Below are positions 1-8,577 of a DNA stretch of 64,000 nucleotides, piece by piece. This DNA is from Hydrocarboniphaga effusa AP103 (GTDB lineage Bacteria; Pseudomonadota; Gammaproteobacteria; Nevskiales; Nevskiaceae). The stretch covers positions 434,001 to 498,000 of the forward strand of contig NZ_AKGD01000001.1 of assembly GCF_000271305.1 (NCBI RefSeq), read 5' to 3'. Position 1 is the stretch's first letter; every line of letters starts with the position of its first letter. Under the pieces are notes generated by a model. It did not search any database, was not told the DNA's origin, and saw only the letters and a program-made list of their open reading frames with translations. Made by a program: the position numbers and the translations under genes.

Positions 1-708
<708 letters not shown>

Positions 709-723
709 GGCGTCTTATCGTCG

Positions 724-1380
724 TCAGTTCAGGCTCGCGGTCGCGAGCTTCGCGCCGAATCCGAGGAATAAAGCCCCGGCGCCGCCGGTGAGTCCGGCGG
801 ACAGGCGCTGGCGGCGGCGAAACGCGCCGGCAAGTCGAGCGCCGCCGAAGATCAGCGCGCTCAGGTAAACAAAACTCATGGCCTGGGCGATCAGGCCCAG
901 AATCGTGAAGGCCAGCACCGAGTGCGCGTAGGCCGGATCGACGAACTGGATGAAGAAGGCCATGAAGAACAGGATCGCCTTCGGGTTCAGCAGGCTGATC
1001 ACGAGCGCGCGGCGGAACGGAGCGGCCGTGGTCGCCGCAGCCGGAGCCGGGCGCGCCGGGTCTTCGGGCGACGCGGTCCTGCCCTTGAACACACTGCGCA
1101 GCATCGACACGCCGATCCAGGCCAGATAGGCCGCGCCGACGTACTTGAAGACGATGAAAGCCGCCGGGTAGGCCTTGAGCAGCGAGGCCACGCCGCCGGC
1201 GGCGAGCACCATCAGCACCGCATCGCCGAGGAACACACCGCAGGCCGCGCGATAACCCGCGCCCACGCCGTGAGCCGCCGCAGTGCCGAGCACGAACAGC
1301 GAGTTCGGGCCAGGCAGCAGCACGACGACCAACGTGCCGAGCAGGTAAGTCGGCAGGTCGATGATTCCAAACCCGTTCAT
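724..1380 (-). CDS. leuE: Leucine efflux protein, LysE/RhtB family
   Basis: Inner-membrane exporter of the LysE/RhtB superfamily, 218 residues, with about six hydrophobic segments. It resembles E. coli LeuE along its length: a TYLLGTLVVVLLPGPNSLF start with the LPGPN motif near residues 21-25, the ACGVFLGDAVLM helix, and the family signature LLNPKAILFFMAFFIQF in the second half. The upstream open frame to 1554 is the antisense shadow of carA; the ATG at 1380 gives the family N-terminus. It sits between carA (7 nt gap) and carB (15 nt gap). From memory, Pseudomonas aeruginosa has a LysE-type gene in the same place, so the position looks ancestral. The substrate (leucine or a related amino acid) is inferred by homology only. 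Confidence 0.85.
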   Translation of the reverse strand: MNGFGIIDLPTYLLGTLVVVLLPGPNSLFVLGTAAAHGVGAGYRAACGVFLGDAVLMVLAAGGVASLLKAYPAAFIVFKYVGAAYLAWIGVSMLRSVFKGRTASPEDPARPAPAAATTAAPFRRALVISLLNPKAILFFMAFFIQFVDPAYAHSVLAFTILGLIAQAMSFVYLSALIFGGARLAGAFRRRQRLSAGLTGGAGALFLGFGAKLATASLN

Positions 1381-1387
1381 CTCGACC

Positions 1388-2524
1388 TTAGGCGTTCGGC
1401 GCCATCGACTGCACGAAGCGGTCGAACAGGTAATCGACGTCGTGAGGGCCGGGGCTCGCTTCCGGGTGCCCCTGGAAGCTGAAGGCCGGCGCGTCGGTGA
1501 GCCGGATGCCTTGGTTCGAGCCGTCGAACAGCGAGCGATGCGTGGCCACGACATTGGCCGGCAGCGTCGCCTCGTCGACCGCGAAGCCGTGGTTCTGGCT
1601 GGTGATCAGCACGCGGCCGGAGTCCATGTCCTGCACCGGGTGGTTCGCACCGTGGTGACCGGTGCTCATCTTGAGCGTTTTGGCGCCCGCGGCGAGGCCG
1701 AGGATCTGGTGACCGAGGCAGATGCCGAACAGCGGCAGCTTGCGGGCGAGGAACTCGCGTGCGGCCTCGATCGCGTAGGTGCAGGGCTCCGGATCGCCCG
1801 GGCCGTTGGCCAGGAACACGCCGTCCGGCTTGAGCGCGAGCACGTCCGCAGCCGGCGTCTGCGCCGGCACCACGGTGATGCGGCAGCCGCGATCGACGAG
1901 CATGCGCAGGATGTTGCGCTTGACGCCGAAGTCGTAGGCGACGACGTGGAAGCTCTCGTCCTTCAACTGCGTTTCGCGGTTGGATTCCAGCTCCCACGAA
2001 CCCGTGGTGTAGCTGTAGGGCTCGCGCACCGAAACCACCTTGGCGAGATCCATGCCCTTGAGGCCCGGGAACTCGCGCGCGGCGGCCAGCGCGGCGGCTT
2101 CGTCGACCGCATCGCCGGCGACGATGCAGCCGTTCTGCGCACCTTTTTCGCGCAGCAGGCGCGTCAGGCGGCGCGTATCGATGTCGGCGATCGCCACCAC
2201 GCGATGCTTCTGCAGGTAGCCCGAGAAATCGAGCGTCGAGCGCCAGTTGGAATGCGGCCGCGGCACTTCGCGCAGCACCAGGCCGGAAATGTGGACTTCG
2301 GACGATTCGGCATCTTCGTCGTTGCTGCCGACGTTGCCGATGTGCGGATAAGTCAGGGTGACGATCTGCCGGCGGTACGAGGGATCGGTCATGATCTCCT
2401 GGTATCCGGTCATCGCCGTGTTGAAAACGACTTCTCCGACCGTCTGACCGTCGACGCCAATCGAAACACCTTTGAAAACGCTGCCATCGGCGAGGGCGAG
2501 CAGGGCCGGCTTGCGATTCATCAT
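1388..2524 (-). CDS. carA: Carbamoyl phosphate synthase small (glutaminase) subunit
   Basis: Hydrolyses glutamine and channels ammonia to CarB. The protein has 378 residues, normal for the family. The N-terminal CarA domain ([27 protein letters not shown]) is followed by a class I glutamine amidotransferase domain with the nucleophile Cys269 in [10 protein letters not shown] and the His/Glu pair in QGHPEASPG near residue 354. Two consecutive ATG codons lie at 2524 and 2521, with a weak AAGAG a few bases upstream; which one is used cannot be decided. It heads the carA-leuE-carB unit and is preceded by a good promoter and a structured leader of about 125 nt (separate entries). Confidence 0.97.
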   Translation of the reverse strand: MMNRKPALLALADGSVFKGVSIGVDGQTVGEVVFNTAMTGYQEIMTDPSYRRQIVTLTYPHIGNVGSNDEDAESSEVHISGLVLREVPRPHSNWRSTLDFSGYLQKHRVVAIADIDTRRLTRLLREKGAQNGCIVAGDAVDEAAALAAAREFPGLKGMDLAKVVSVREPYSYTTGSWELESNRETQLKDESFHVVAYDFGVKRNILRMLVDRGCRITVVPAQTPAADVLALKPDGVFLANGPGDPEPCTYAIEAAREFLARKLPLFGICLGHQILGLAAGAKTLKMSTGHHGANHPVQDMDSGRVLITSQNHGFAVDEATLPANVVATHRSLFDGSNQGIRLTDAPAFSFQGHPEASPGPHDVDYLFDRFVQSMAPNA

Positions 2525-2650
2525 CGGCTCTTGGGGGCTCTAGGGACTAGGGGCGCTAATCGAATTGCGGACATGGAAAAGGGGGCGGCGATGAACCCGC
2601 TGAAGTGCTTGGCACTTCTGCGGGAGCCTCGGGAGCCCCCTCGCGATTAG
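2525..2650 (-). promoter_or_regulatory. Structured leader of carA with hairpin, U-tract and possible short upstream ORF
   Basis: Between the predicted transcription start (about 2650) and carA lies a long leader. It holds a near-perfect hairpin at 2597-2623 (CCGC-T-GAAGTGC, loop of 3, GCACTTC-T-GCGG). This is enclosed by a possible longer stem, GGGGGC (2640-2635) with GCCCCC (2586-2581), followed by UUUU at 2580-2577, so an attenuator-like fold is conceivable. A 17-codon frame begins with ATG at 2574, encodes [17 protein letters not shown], and ends with a TGA that overlaps the carA ATG pair; no Shine-Dalgarno is visible for it. Structure is seen; regulation is inference. Confidence 0.4.
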
Positions 2651-2656
2651 GCCGGC

Positions 2657-2685
2657 AGTTTACGCGACAAGCCCGACTGCGTAAA
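2657..2685 (-). promoter_or_regulatory. Candidate sigma70 promoter of carA with overlapping inverted repeat
   Basis: On the minus strand TTTACG (2685-2680) and TAAACT (2662-2657) are separated by exactly 17 bp, four of six matches each to the -35 and -10 consensus. A perfect 8-bp inverted repeat, GTTTACGC / GCGTAAAC at 2658-2665 and 2679-2686, overlays both boxes and could be an operator. The location fits carA transcription. Confidence 0.5.
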
Positions 2686-2781
2686 CGAGGAAAACGCGAT
2701 CGACCGCCCGTCAAAGTGTCCAGGCCGACAGCCAAGCCCTTGTCGGCAAAAAACTTTCAACGGCGCGAACGACAGCCGGAT

Positions 2782-3858
2782 TCAGAGCAGCGACATCTGA
2801 CCGCCTGCTCCCGGAACGCGGAACTGTCTGAAGTCGAGCTCGACCGTCGCGTCGCGGCCCGCGTTGAGCCCGTAGCGCTTGCAGGCCAGCCGGAAGCGCT
2901 GGGCGGTCAGCTCGGCGTACTGCCCCTGCCCGCGCATGCGGGTGCCGAACTCGGCCACGTAGTCCTTGCCGCCGCGCATCTGCCGGACCAGGCTCATGAC
3001 GTGCCCGGCCTTGAGCGGATAGCGCTGGGCGAGCCATTCGCGGAACAGGTCCTTCACCTCCCAGGGCAGGCGCAGCATGGCGTAGCTGGCCTGGCGCGCC
3101 CCGGCTTCGGCCGAGAGCTCGAGCACGCGGTCCATCTCGTGATCGTTCACGAACGGAATCACCGGCGAAAACATCACGCGCACCGGAATCCCGATGTCGG
3201 CGAGCTTGCGCATGATGCGCAGCCTCGCGGCGGCCGAGCTTGCGCGCGGCTCGAGGTCGCGCTTGAGCTCGTCGCGCAGGCTCACGAGCGTGATGCCGAC
3301 GTGAACCAGCCTGAGCCTGGCCATTTCGGCGAGCAGGTCGAGATCGCGCTCGATCGTCGCGCCCTTGGTGATGATGCCGACCGGATGGCGGAATTCGAGC
3401 AGCTTTTCGAGCAGCCGCCGCGTCACCCGGTGCTCGCGCTCGATCGGCTGGTAACAGTCCGTGTTCACCCCGAGCACGATGATCTTGGGCTCGTAGCGCG
3501 GCCGGCGCAGCTCGGCGTCGAGCAGCTCGGGCGCGTTGCCCTTGTAGAACAGCTTGGTCTCGAAATCGAGGCCGGGGGACAGGTTCAAATACGCATGCGT
3601 CGGCCGGGCGAAGCAGTAGATGCAGCCATGCTCGCAACCGCGGTACGGGTTGATCGACTGCGTAAAGCCGATGTCCGGCGAATCGTTGCGGCTGATGATC
3701 GACTTGGCGCGCTCCTCGCGCACCTCGGTCCTGAACGCGGGCAGCGGTTCGACCGGCAGATCCCAGCCGTCGTCGAAGACCTCGCGGCGCAGCGATTCGA
3801 AGCGCCCTTCCGGGTTCGAGCCGGCGCCACGGCCTTTGCGGGGCTCAGCCGGGTTCAT
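2782..3858 (-). CDS. PA0069-type radical SAM protein
   Basis: A 358-residue radical SAM protein of the family annotated as PA0069 or Rv2578c; the reaction is not known. Its 4Fe-4S ligands are Cys75, Cys79 and Cys82 in RGCEHGCIYCF, and the NPYRGCEHGC context is typical. The middle holds GVNTDCYQP and GIITKGATIERDLDLL, shared with DNA photoproduct-lyase-like radical SAM proteins. No signal peptide or membrane segment is seen, so it is cytoplasmic. It lies between carA and the M20 peptidase, 10 nt after the peptidase stop, and probably shares a transcript with dapB. Family assignment is good; any repair role is speculation. Confidence 0.85.
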   Translation of the reverse strand: MNPAEPRKGRGAGSNPEGRFESLRREVFDDGWDLPVEPLPAFRTEVREERAKSIISRNDSPDIGFTQSINPYRGCEHGCIYCFARPTHAYLNLSPGLDFETKLFYKGNAPELLDAELRRPRYEPKIIVLGVNTDCYQPIEREHRVTRRLLEKLLEFRHPVGIITKGATIERDLDLLAEMARLRLVHVGITLVSLRDELKRDLEPRASSAAARLRIMRKLADIGIPVRVMFSPVIPFVNDHEMDRVLELSAEAGARQASYAMLRLPWEVKDLFREWLAQRYPLKAGHVMSLVRQMRGGKDYVAEFGTRMRGQGQYAELTAQRFRLACKRYGLNAGRDATVELDFRQFRVPGAGGQMSLL

Positions 3859-3868
3859 CGGGCTGGCC

Positions 3869-5197
3869 CTAGCCGCCCGCCCCGGCGGCGTAATCGAGCG
3901 CGAGATTCGCGAGCGTGCGTACCCCGAGCGGCAGCATGGCCTCGTCGAGATGGAAGCGCGGCGAATGGTTCGCGGGCCAATTGTCGGCCGGCGTTCCGGG
4001 CGTGCGCCCGCCGATGAACACGAACAGGCCCGGGATCTGCTGCTGGAAGAACGAGAAATCCTCGGCGCCGAGCATCGGCGGCACGTCGAGAACCTTGCCC
4101 TCGCCGGCCACGCGGCTCAGCGTCGGCAGCATGCGCGCGGTGAGCTTCGGGTCGTTGAAGGTGACCGGATAGGCGTGCCCCGCACCGATCTCGACCGTCG
4201 CGCTGGCGCCGGCGCTTTCGGCGATCTTCTCGGCCGTGCGCCTCACGCGCTCGTGCAGCTCCTGCTGCATGCCGGTGTCGAGCGCGCGCAGCGTGCCCTT
4301 CATGACCACCTGGTCCGGAATGATATTGCCGCGCACGCCGCCCTCGATCTTGCCGATCGTCACGATGACGGGCGCCTGGCTGATGTCCATCTGACGGCTC
4401 GCGATGGTCTGCAGGCCGTCGATGATCTGCGCGCTGACCGCGATCGGATCGATGCCGGCCCAGGGCCGCGCGCCGTGGGTCTGCTTGCCGCGCACGGTGA
4501 TGGTCAGGTCGTCCGAACTCGCCATCGCCCCGCCCGAGCGGATCGCGAGCTGGTCGGCGTCCCACTGCGAGAACACGTGCAGGCCGAAGATCACCTCGGG
4601 CTTGGGCGCGCCGCTCAGCACGCCCTGCTTGACCATCAGTTCGGCGCCGCCGTGCTCGCCCTCGGGCGCGCCTTCTTCGGCCGGCTGGAAGATCAGCTTG
4701 AGCGTGCCGGGCCAGTCGGCCTTGAGCCTGGAAGCCACTTCGGCGACGCCGAGCAGCACCGCCATGTGGCTGTCGTGCCCGCAGGCGTGCATGACGCCGA
4801 CGTCCTTGCCGTCGAATTTGCCCTTCACCCTGGACCTGAACGGCAGATCGACGTCCTCGACCACCGGCAGGCCGTCCATGTCGGCGCGCAGCGCGATCAC
4901 CGGGCCGGGCTTGCCGCCCTGCAGCACCGCGACGACGCCGGTGTTGGCGACGCCGGTCTGCACCTGCAGGCCGAGCTTGCGCAGCTGCTTGGCGACGTAG
5001 GCCGCCGTGTGGGTCTCGCGATTCGACAGCTCCGGATGCTCGTGGAACCAGCGGCGGTTTTCGACGAGCGTGGGTTGCAGCTGAGTCGCAAGCCGGTCGA
5101 CTTCGGCGCGCAGGTCGTCGGCGGCCTGTGCGGAGAAGCCTGGCAGCGCCATTGCAAGGCTAGCGGCGGCGACAACGGCGGCAGTTCGAATGTTCAT
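3869..5197 (-). CDS. Exported M20-family amidohydrolase (N-acyl-amino acid or peptide amidohydrolase)
   Basis: About 442 residues. An N-terminal signal peptide (hydrophobic AAVVAAASLAMALPGF, cleavage likely after SAQA) suggests periplasmic action. The mature protein is an M20D metal-dependent amidohydrolase like IAA-amino acid or hippurate hydrolases: the HACGHDSHMA metal-binding motif, the QPAEEGAPEGEHGG motif with the catalytic Glu, and a dimerisation domain (GKQTHGARPW). The substrate is not evident from sequence. The chosen ATG is at 5197; an in-frame GTG at 5209 would add four residues. It begins about 20 nt after the dapB stop and is likely co-transcribed with dapB and the radical SAM gene. 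Confidence 0.85.
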   Translation of the reverse strand: MNIRTAAVVAAASLAMALPGFSAQAADDLRAEVDRLATQLQPTLVENRRWFHEHPELSNRETHTAAYVAKQLRKLGLQVQTGVANTGVVAVLQGGKPGPVIALRADMDGLPVVEDVDLPFRSRVKGKFDGKDVGVMHACGHDSHMAVLLGVAEVASRLKADWPGTLKLIFQPAEEGAPEGEHGGAELMVKQGVLSGAPKPEVIFGLHVFSQWDADQLAIRSGGAMASSDDLTITVRGKQTHGARPWAGIDPIAVSAQIIDGLQTIASRQMDISQAPVIVTIGKIEGGVRGNIIPDQVVMKGTLRALDTGMQQELHERVRRTAEKIAESAGASATVEIGAGHAYPVTFNDPKLTARMLPTLSRVAGEGKVLDVPPMLGAEDFSFFQQQIPGLFVFIGGRTPGTPADNWPANHSPRFHLDEAMLPLGVRTLANLALDYAAGAGG

Positions 5198-5216
5198 GCG
5201 CAGGATCACCCGGGCT

Positions 5217-5999
5217 TTACGCCAGCACGTCCTTCATCGAGTACAGGCCCGGCGCCTTGTCCTGCAGCCAGTGCGCCGCGCGCAGCGCACCGTTCGAAAA
5301 GTTGGCGCGGTTGCTGGCCTTGTGCGCGATCTCCACGCGTTCGCCGTCGCCGAGGAACATCACCGTGTGGTCGCCGACGACGTCGCCGCCGCGGATCGTC
5401 GCGAAGCCGATGTCGGTGCGCGTGCGCGCTCCGGTGTGGCCTTCGCGCGCATACACCGCGTGCTCGCGCAGCGAACGACCGACGCCGCGCGCGGCCGCCT
5501 CGCCGAGCATCAGCGCGGTGCCGCTCGGCGCATCGACCTTGTGCCGGTGATGCGCCTCGACGATTTCGATGTCCACCGTCTCGCCGAGCACGCGCGCCGC
5601 ATGTTCGACGAGCGCCAGGCACAGGTTCACGCCGATGCTGAAATTGCCCGACAGGCAGATCGGAATGCGCCTGGACGCGGCCTCGATCAGCGCGCGCTGC
5701 TCGGCCGAAAACCCGGTGGTGCCAATCACCATGCCCTTGCCACTCGCGAGGCAGGTTTCGAGCGCGGCCAGCGTGCCTTCGGGACGCGTGAAGTCGATCA
5801 GCACGTCGTAGTCGTCGGCGGCCGCACGCGGATCGGAGGACAGTTTCACGCCGTCGGCGATCGGCTGGCCGATGCCGGGCGCATCGGCCCGGTCGAAGGC
5901 CGCGCCGAGGCGCAGATTACCGTGGTGGGGAACGGCTTCGAGCAGCGCCCGGCCCATGCGGCCGGCGGCTCCGAGAATGGCGATGCGAGTCTGGGTCAT
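5217..5999 (-). CDS. dapB: 4-hydroxy-tetrahydrodipicolinate reductase
   Basis: Second step of the lysine/diaminopimelate pathway: NAD(P)H-dependent reduction of 4-hydroxy-tetrahydrodipicolinate. 260 residues, close to the usual 270. The N-terminal dinucleotide-binding loop reads [12 protein letters not shown]; the catalytic/substrate region is [16 protein letters not shown] near residue 150, with the conserved His pair and Lys; [16 protein letters not shown] is near the C-terminus. In many gammaproteobacteria dapB stands between dnaJ and carA. Here it keeps carA downstream but is separated from dnaJ by about 21 kb of inserted genes. Confidence 0.96.
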   Translation of the reverse strand: MTQTRIAILGAAGRMGRALLEAVPHHGNLRLGAAFDRADAPGIGQPIADGVKLSSDPRAAADDYDVLIDFTRPEGTLAALETCLASGKGMVIGTTGFSAEQRALIEAASRRIPICLSGNFSIGVNLCLALVEHAARVLGETVDIEIVEAHHRHKVDAPSGTALMLGEAAARGVGRSLREHAVYAREGHTGARTRTDIGFATIRGGDVVGDHTVMFLGDGERVEIAHKASNRANFSNGALRAAHWLQDKAPGLYSMKDVLA

Positions 6000-6084
6000 G
6001 AACGTCTCCGTCTAGGCGCGCAGTTTATCGCGAGCGCACCGCGGGCCGCCGCGCCGACTTGGGGACGGACATCATGGCGGACGC

Positions 6085-6450
6085 TTACAGCCCGAGCTTC
6101 TTGGCTTGCTGCCAGAGTGCTTCCATCGCATCGAGGCGCTGCGGATCGCCAAGTGCGGGCAGCGTTTGCGCATGTTTCATCACGTGCCCGTAGCGGCGGG
6201 TGAATTTTTCGTTGGCACCCGCCAGAGCGGCCACCGGATCGACACCGAGATGACGTGCGAGGTTGACGACAACGAACAGCAGATCGCCGAGTTCGTCCTG
6301 ACGGCGATCGAGGCTCTGGTCGACGGTTTCGCGCAGCTCGCCGAGTTCCTCCGCAACCTTGTCCCAGAGCGGATCGAGTTCGCTCCAATCGAAGCCTTCG
6401 CGCGCCGCTTCTTCCTGCAGCTTTGCGGCGATCGCCAGCAGCTCGCTCAT
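6085..6450 (-). CDS. Short MazG-like nucleotide pyrophosphohydrolase
   Basis: A single all-alpha MazG domain of 121 residues, half the length of E. coli MazG. The metal-binding signature is visible: KVAEELGELRETVD followed by RRQDELGDLLFVVVNLAR, giving the EExxE ... ExxD pattern that binds Mg. Members cleave nucleoside triphosphates to monophosphate and pyrophosphate, typically for house-cleaning of non-canonical nucleotides. Translation is coupled to the upstream NUDIX gene by an ATGA overlap at 6447-6450, suggesting the two act together in sanitising nucleotides or cofactors. The substrate is not predictable. Confidence 0.85.
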   Translation of the reverse strand: MSELLAIAAKLQEEAAREGFDWSELDPLWDKVAEELGELRETVDQSLDRRQDELGDLLFVVVNLARHLGVDPVAALAGANEKFTRRYGHVMKHAQTLPALGDPQRLDAMEALWQQAKKLGL

Positions 6451-7145
6451 GCGCCGCCGACCTTGCGGCAGAGATTTCGCAGCATGCCGGCGGTCGCGCC
6501 CCAGATCGCATACTCGCCGTAACGCACTTCGAAGAAAGGCAGTTCGATGCCGTCACGCACGAACGTTTTCGATGCGTAGTTGCTCGGATCGAGCAGCAGC
6601 GACAGCGGCACTTCGAACGCTTCGGCGACTTCGACCGCATCGAGCCGAAGCTCGGGCAACTCGCGAACCACCCCGACTACCGGCGTTACCCGGTACAGCG
6701 AGCCGGTCGGATAATCGTCGAGATAGCCGATGATCTCGACATGCTCGCGCTTGAGCCCGATTTCCTCGTCGGCCTCGCGCAGTGCGTTGTCGACGGCCGA
6801 GACGTCGGCCGCATCGCGACGCCCGCCCGGAAACGCGATCTGGCCCTTGTGATTGCGCATGAGTTCGGATCGGCGCGTGAGCAGCACCGTGGGCTCGGGC
6901 TCACGCGCGACAATCGGCACCAGTACCGCAGCTGGCTTGAGCGCAGCAAGCCATTCGGGCTTGCGCAGCTCGTCGAGTTGCGGCGGCAGTTCCATCAGAT
7001 ACAGCTCGCGCTGCTGCTCGCTGCTGCCGGCGAGCGCGGCGCGCAAGCGCTGCTCCCATTCGGCAAACTCAGCGCCCTCGCCAGCCAACGCCTCACCGCT
7101 CTGGCGTGGCATAGTGGCTTCGTCCTCATCCAGACTGCTACTCAC
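6447..7145 (-). CDS. NUDIX hydrolase, CoA pyrophosphatase type
   Basis: A 232-residue NUDIX protein resembling the CoA diphosphatase NudL/PCD1 group. The box GGRRDAADVSAVDNALREADEEIGL (read as two overlapping parts) contains the READEEIG core that binds the metal, preceded by VLLTRRSELMRNHKGQIAFPGG, typical of CoA-type members. The start is GTG at 7145, supported by AGGAG seven bases upstream (7151-7155); an ATG 11 codons later is an alternative. It overlaps the MazG-like gene by four bases. Hydrolysis of CoA or acyl-CoA diphosphate bonds is inferred from family resemblance. Confidence 0.8.
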   Translation of the reverse strand: MSSSLDEDEATMPRQSGEALAGEGAEFAEWEQRLRAALAGSSEQQRELYLMELPPQLDELRKPEWLAALKPAAVLVPIVAREPEPTVLLTRRSELMRNHKGQIAFPGGRRDAADVSAVDNALREADEEIGLKREHVEIIGYLDDYPTGSLYRVTPVVGVVRELPELRLDAVEVAEAFEVPLSLLLDPSNYASKTFVRDGIELPFFEVRYGEYAIWGATAGMLRNLCRKVGGA

Positions 7146-7158
7146 GACTCATCTCCTC

Positions 7159-7458
7159 GTGGACGATCTTCGAAGCAAGCCCGCAATCGATCGCTGGCGC
7201 TCCCTGCGCGAACTCGACGAGTCGCTGCAGCACCCCAAAGGCTCGGCGTTTCGCGCGTTTCGCCGTCTCGAAAACCACTGGCAGGAAACGAGCGATTTCA
7301 TCGTGCTGCATCACGAGCGCGATCGCGCGCTCATCGACATCTTGAGGCAGCAGCAACGCATCTACGCTTCGACCGTCAATCTCGTCATGCTCTCGCCCGA
7401 ACTCGCCGATGCGGTGATCGCTCAGATGCGCCGCATGACCACCGATCCGGCCGAATAA
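7159..7458 (+). CDS. Small hypothetical protein, divergent from the NUDIX gene
   Basis: I do not recognise this protein. The frame from GTG 7159 to TAA 7458 encodes about 99 residues with balanced, protein-like composition (LRELDESLQHPKGSAF, RRLENHWQETSDFIVLHHE, RIYASTVNLVMLSPELADAV) and mostly G/C third codon positions, so it looks coding. It fills the gap between the NUDIX start and the KAS III stop, and its last 37 bases overlap the KAS III 3' end on the other strand. No Shine-Dalgarno is obvious before the GTG and there is no in-frame ATG near it, so the start is uncertain. It appears soluble and largely helical. Confidence 0.5.
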   Translation: MDDLRSKPAIDRWRSLRELDESLQHPKGSAFRAFRRLENHWQETSDFIVLHHERDRALIDILRQQQRIYASTVNLVMLSPELADAVIAQMRRMTTDPAE

Positions 7459-8543
7459 CCGGCGCCGAAGGCGCTCAGCACGCCGATATCTCCGGGTGCG
7501 AAATCCTGCTGGTACTTGTGAAAGGCGATCACCGAGCCGGCCGAGCTGGTGTTCGCGTACTCGTCGAGAATCACCGGTGCCTCGGTGCGATCGGCATCGC
7601 GGCCGAGCAGCTTGCGCACGATGAACTCGTTCATCGACAGATTGGCCTGGTGCAACCAGTAGCGCTTGACCTCCTCGGGCTTGATCTGCAGATCGGCCAG
7701 ATGTGAGCCGATCAGCTCGGCCACCATCGGCACCACTTCCTTGAACACCTTGCGGCCTTCCTGGCGGAACAGCACGTCGTCCCAGCTGCGCTGCGTTTCT
7801 TCCGCAGCGTTCAGGAAGCCGAAGTTGTTGCGGATGTTGTTCGAGAACTGCGTCTGCAGGCGCGTGCCGAGAATTTCGAAGCGCTGTTCGGATACGGCGG
7901 ACTCCACCGGCTCGACCACGATCGCGGTGGCCGCGTCGCCGAAGATGAAATGGCAGTCGCGATTGCGCCAGTTCAAATGTCCCGAGCAGATTTCCGCGCT
8001 GACCACGAGCGCGCACTTGGCGCTGCCGTTGCGCACCGCGTCGACGGCGGTCTGCACGCCGAACGCGGCCGAGGCGCAGGCCACGTTCATGTCGAAGCCG
8101 AAGCCGCGCGCACCGAGCGCGGTCTGCAACTCCACCGCCATCGCCGGATAGCCGCGCTGCATGTTCGAGCAGGCCATCAGCACGCAGTCGACGTCTTCGG
8201 GCTTGCGGCCTGCGGCGGCCAGCGCCTGGCGCGCGGCCGCCAGCCCCATCTCGACCATCAGCGAAGGCTCGTCGTTGCTGCGCAGCGGCAGGCTCGGACG
8301 CATGCGCTCGATATCGAGCACGCCCGATTTGTTGAGCACGTAGCGCGATTTGATGCCCGAGGCCTTTTCGATGAATTCGCTGCTCGAAGCCGCCAGCGGC
8401 TGCACGGTTCCGGCCGCGATCGCTTCGGCCTCACGGGCGTTGTGCGCTTCGACGTAGGCGTTGTACGAGGCGACGAGTTCGTCGTTGGAGATGGATTCGG
8501 ACGGCGTGAACAGCCCGGTACCGCTGATGCAGACGGATTTCAT
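7422..8543 (-). CDS. Beta-ketoacyl-ACP synthase III, PA3286 type
   Basis: A 373-residue thiolase-fold condensing enzyme that closely matches, from memory, Pseudomonas aeruginosa PA3286 (a FabH-like enzyme reported to shunt octanoyl-CoA from beta-oxidation into fatty acid synthesis). The catalytic triad is visible: Cys156 in NVACASAAFG, His298 in YWLHQAN and Asn331 in EYANTSSAGS. The C-terminus shows the GAGYSAGS motif. The ATG at 8543 (MKSVCISGTGLFTP) gives the family N-terminus; the longer frame to 8603 runs into the neighbour. It is last in a minus-strand group with a membrane-anchored hydrolase and two small proteins, suggesting acyl-chain or lipid remodelling. It is not the housekeeping FabH. 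Confidence 0.85.
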   Translation of the reverse strand: MKSVCISGTGLFTPSESISNDELVASYNAYVEAHNAREAEAIAAGTVQPLAASSSEFIEKASGIKSRYVLNKSGVLDIERMRPSLPLRSNDEPSLMVEMGLAAARQALAAAGRKPEDVDCVLMACSNMQRGYPAMAVELQTALGARGFGFDMNVACASAAFGVQTAVDAVRNGSAKCALVVSAEICSGHLNWRNRDCHFIFGDAATAIVVEPVESAVSEQRFEILGTRLQTQFSNNIRNNFGFLNAAEETQRSWDDVLFRQEGRKVFKEVVPMVAELIGSHLADLQIKPEEVKRYWLHQANLSMNEFIVRKLLGRDADRTEAPVILDEYANTSSAGSVIAFHKYQQDFAPGDIGVLSAFGAGYSAGSVVMRRI

Positions 8544-8577
8544 GGGGAAGACCTGGGAAGGGTTGATAGCGTCCGGA

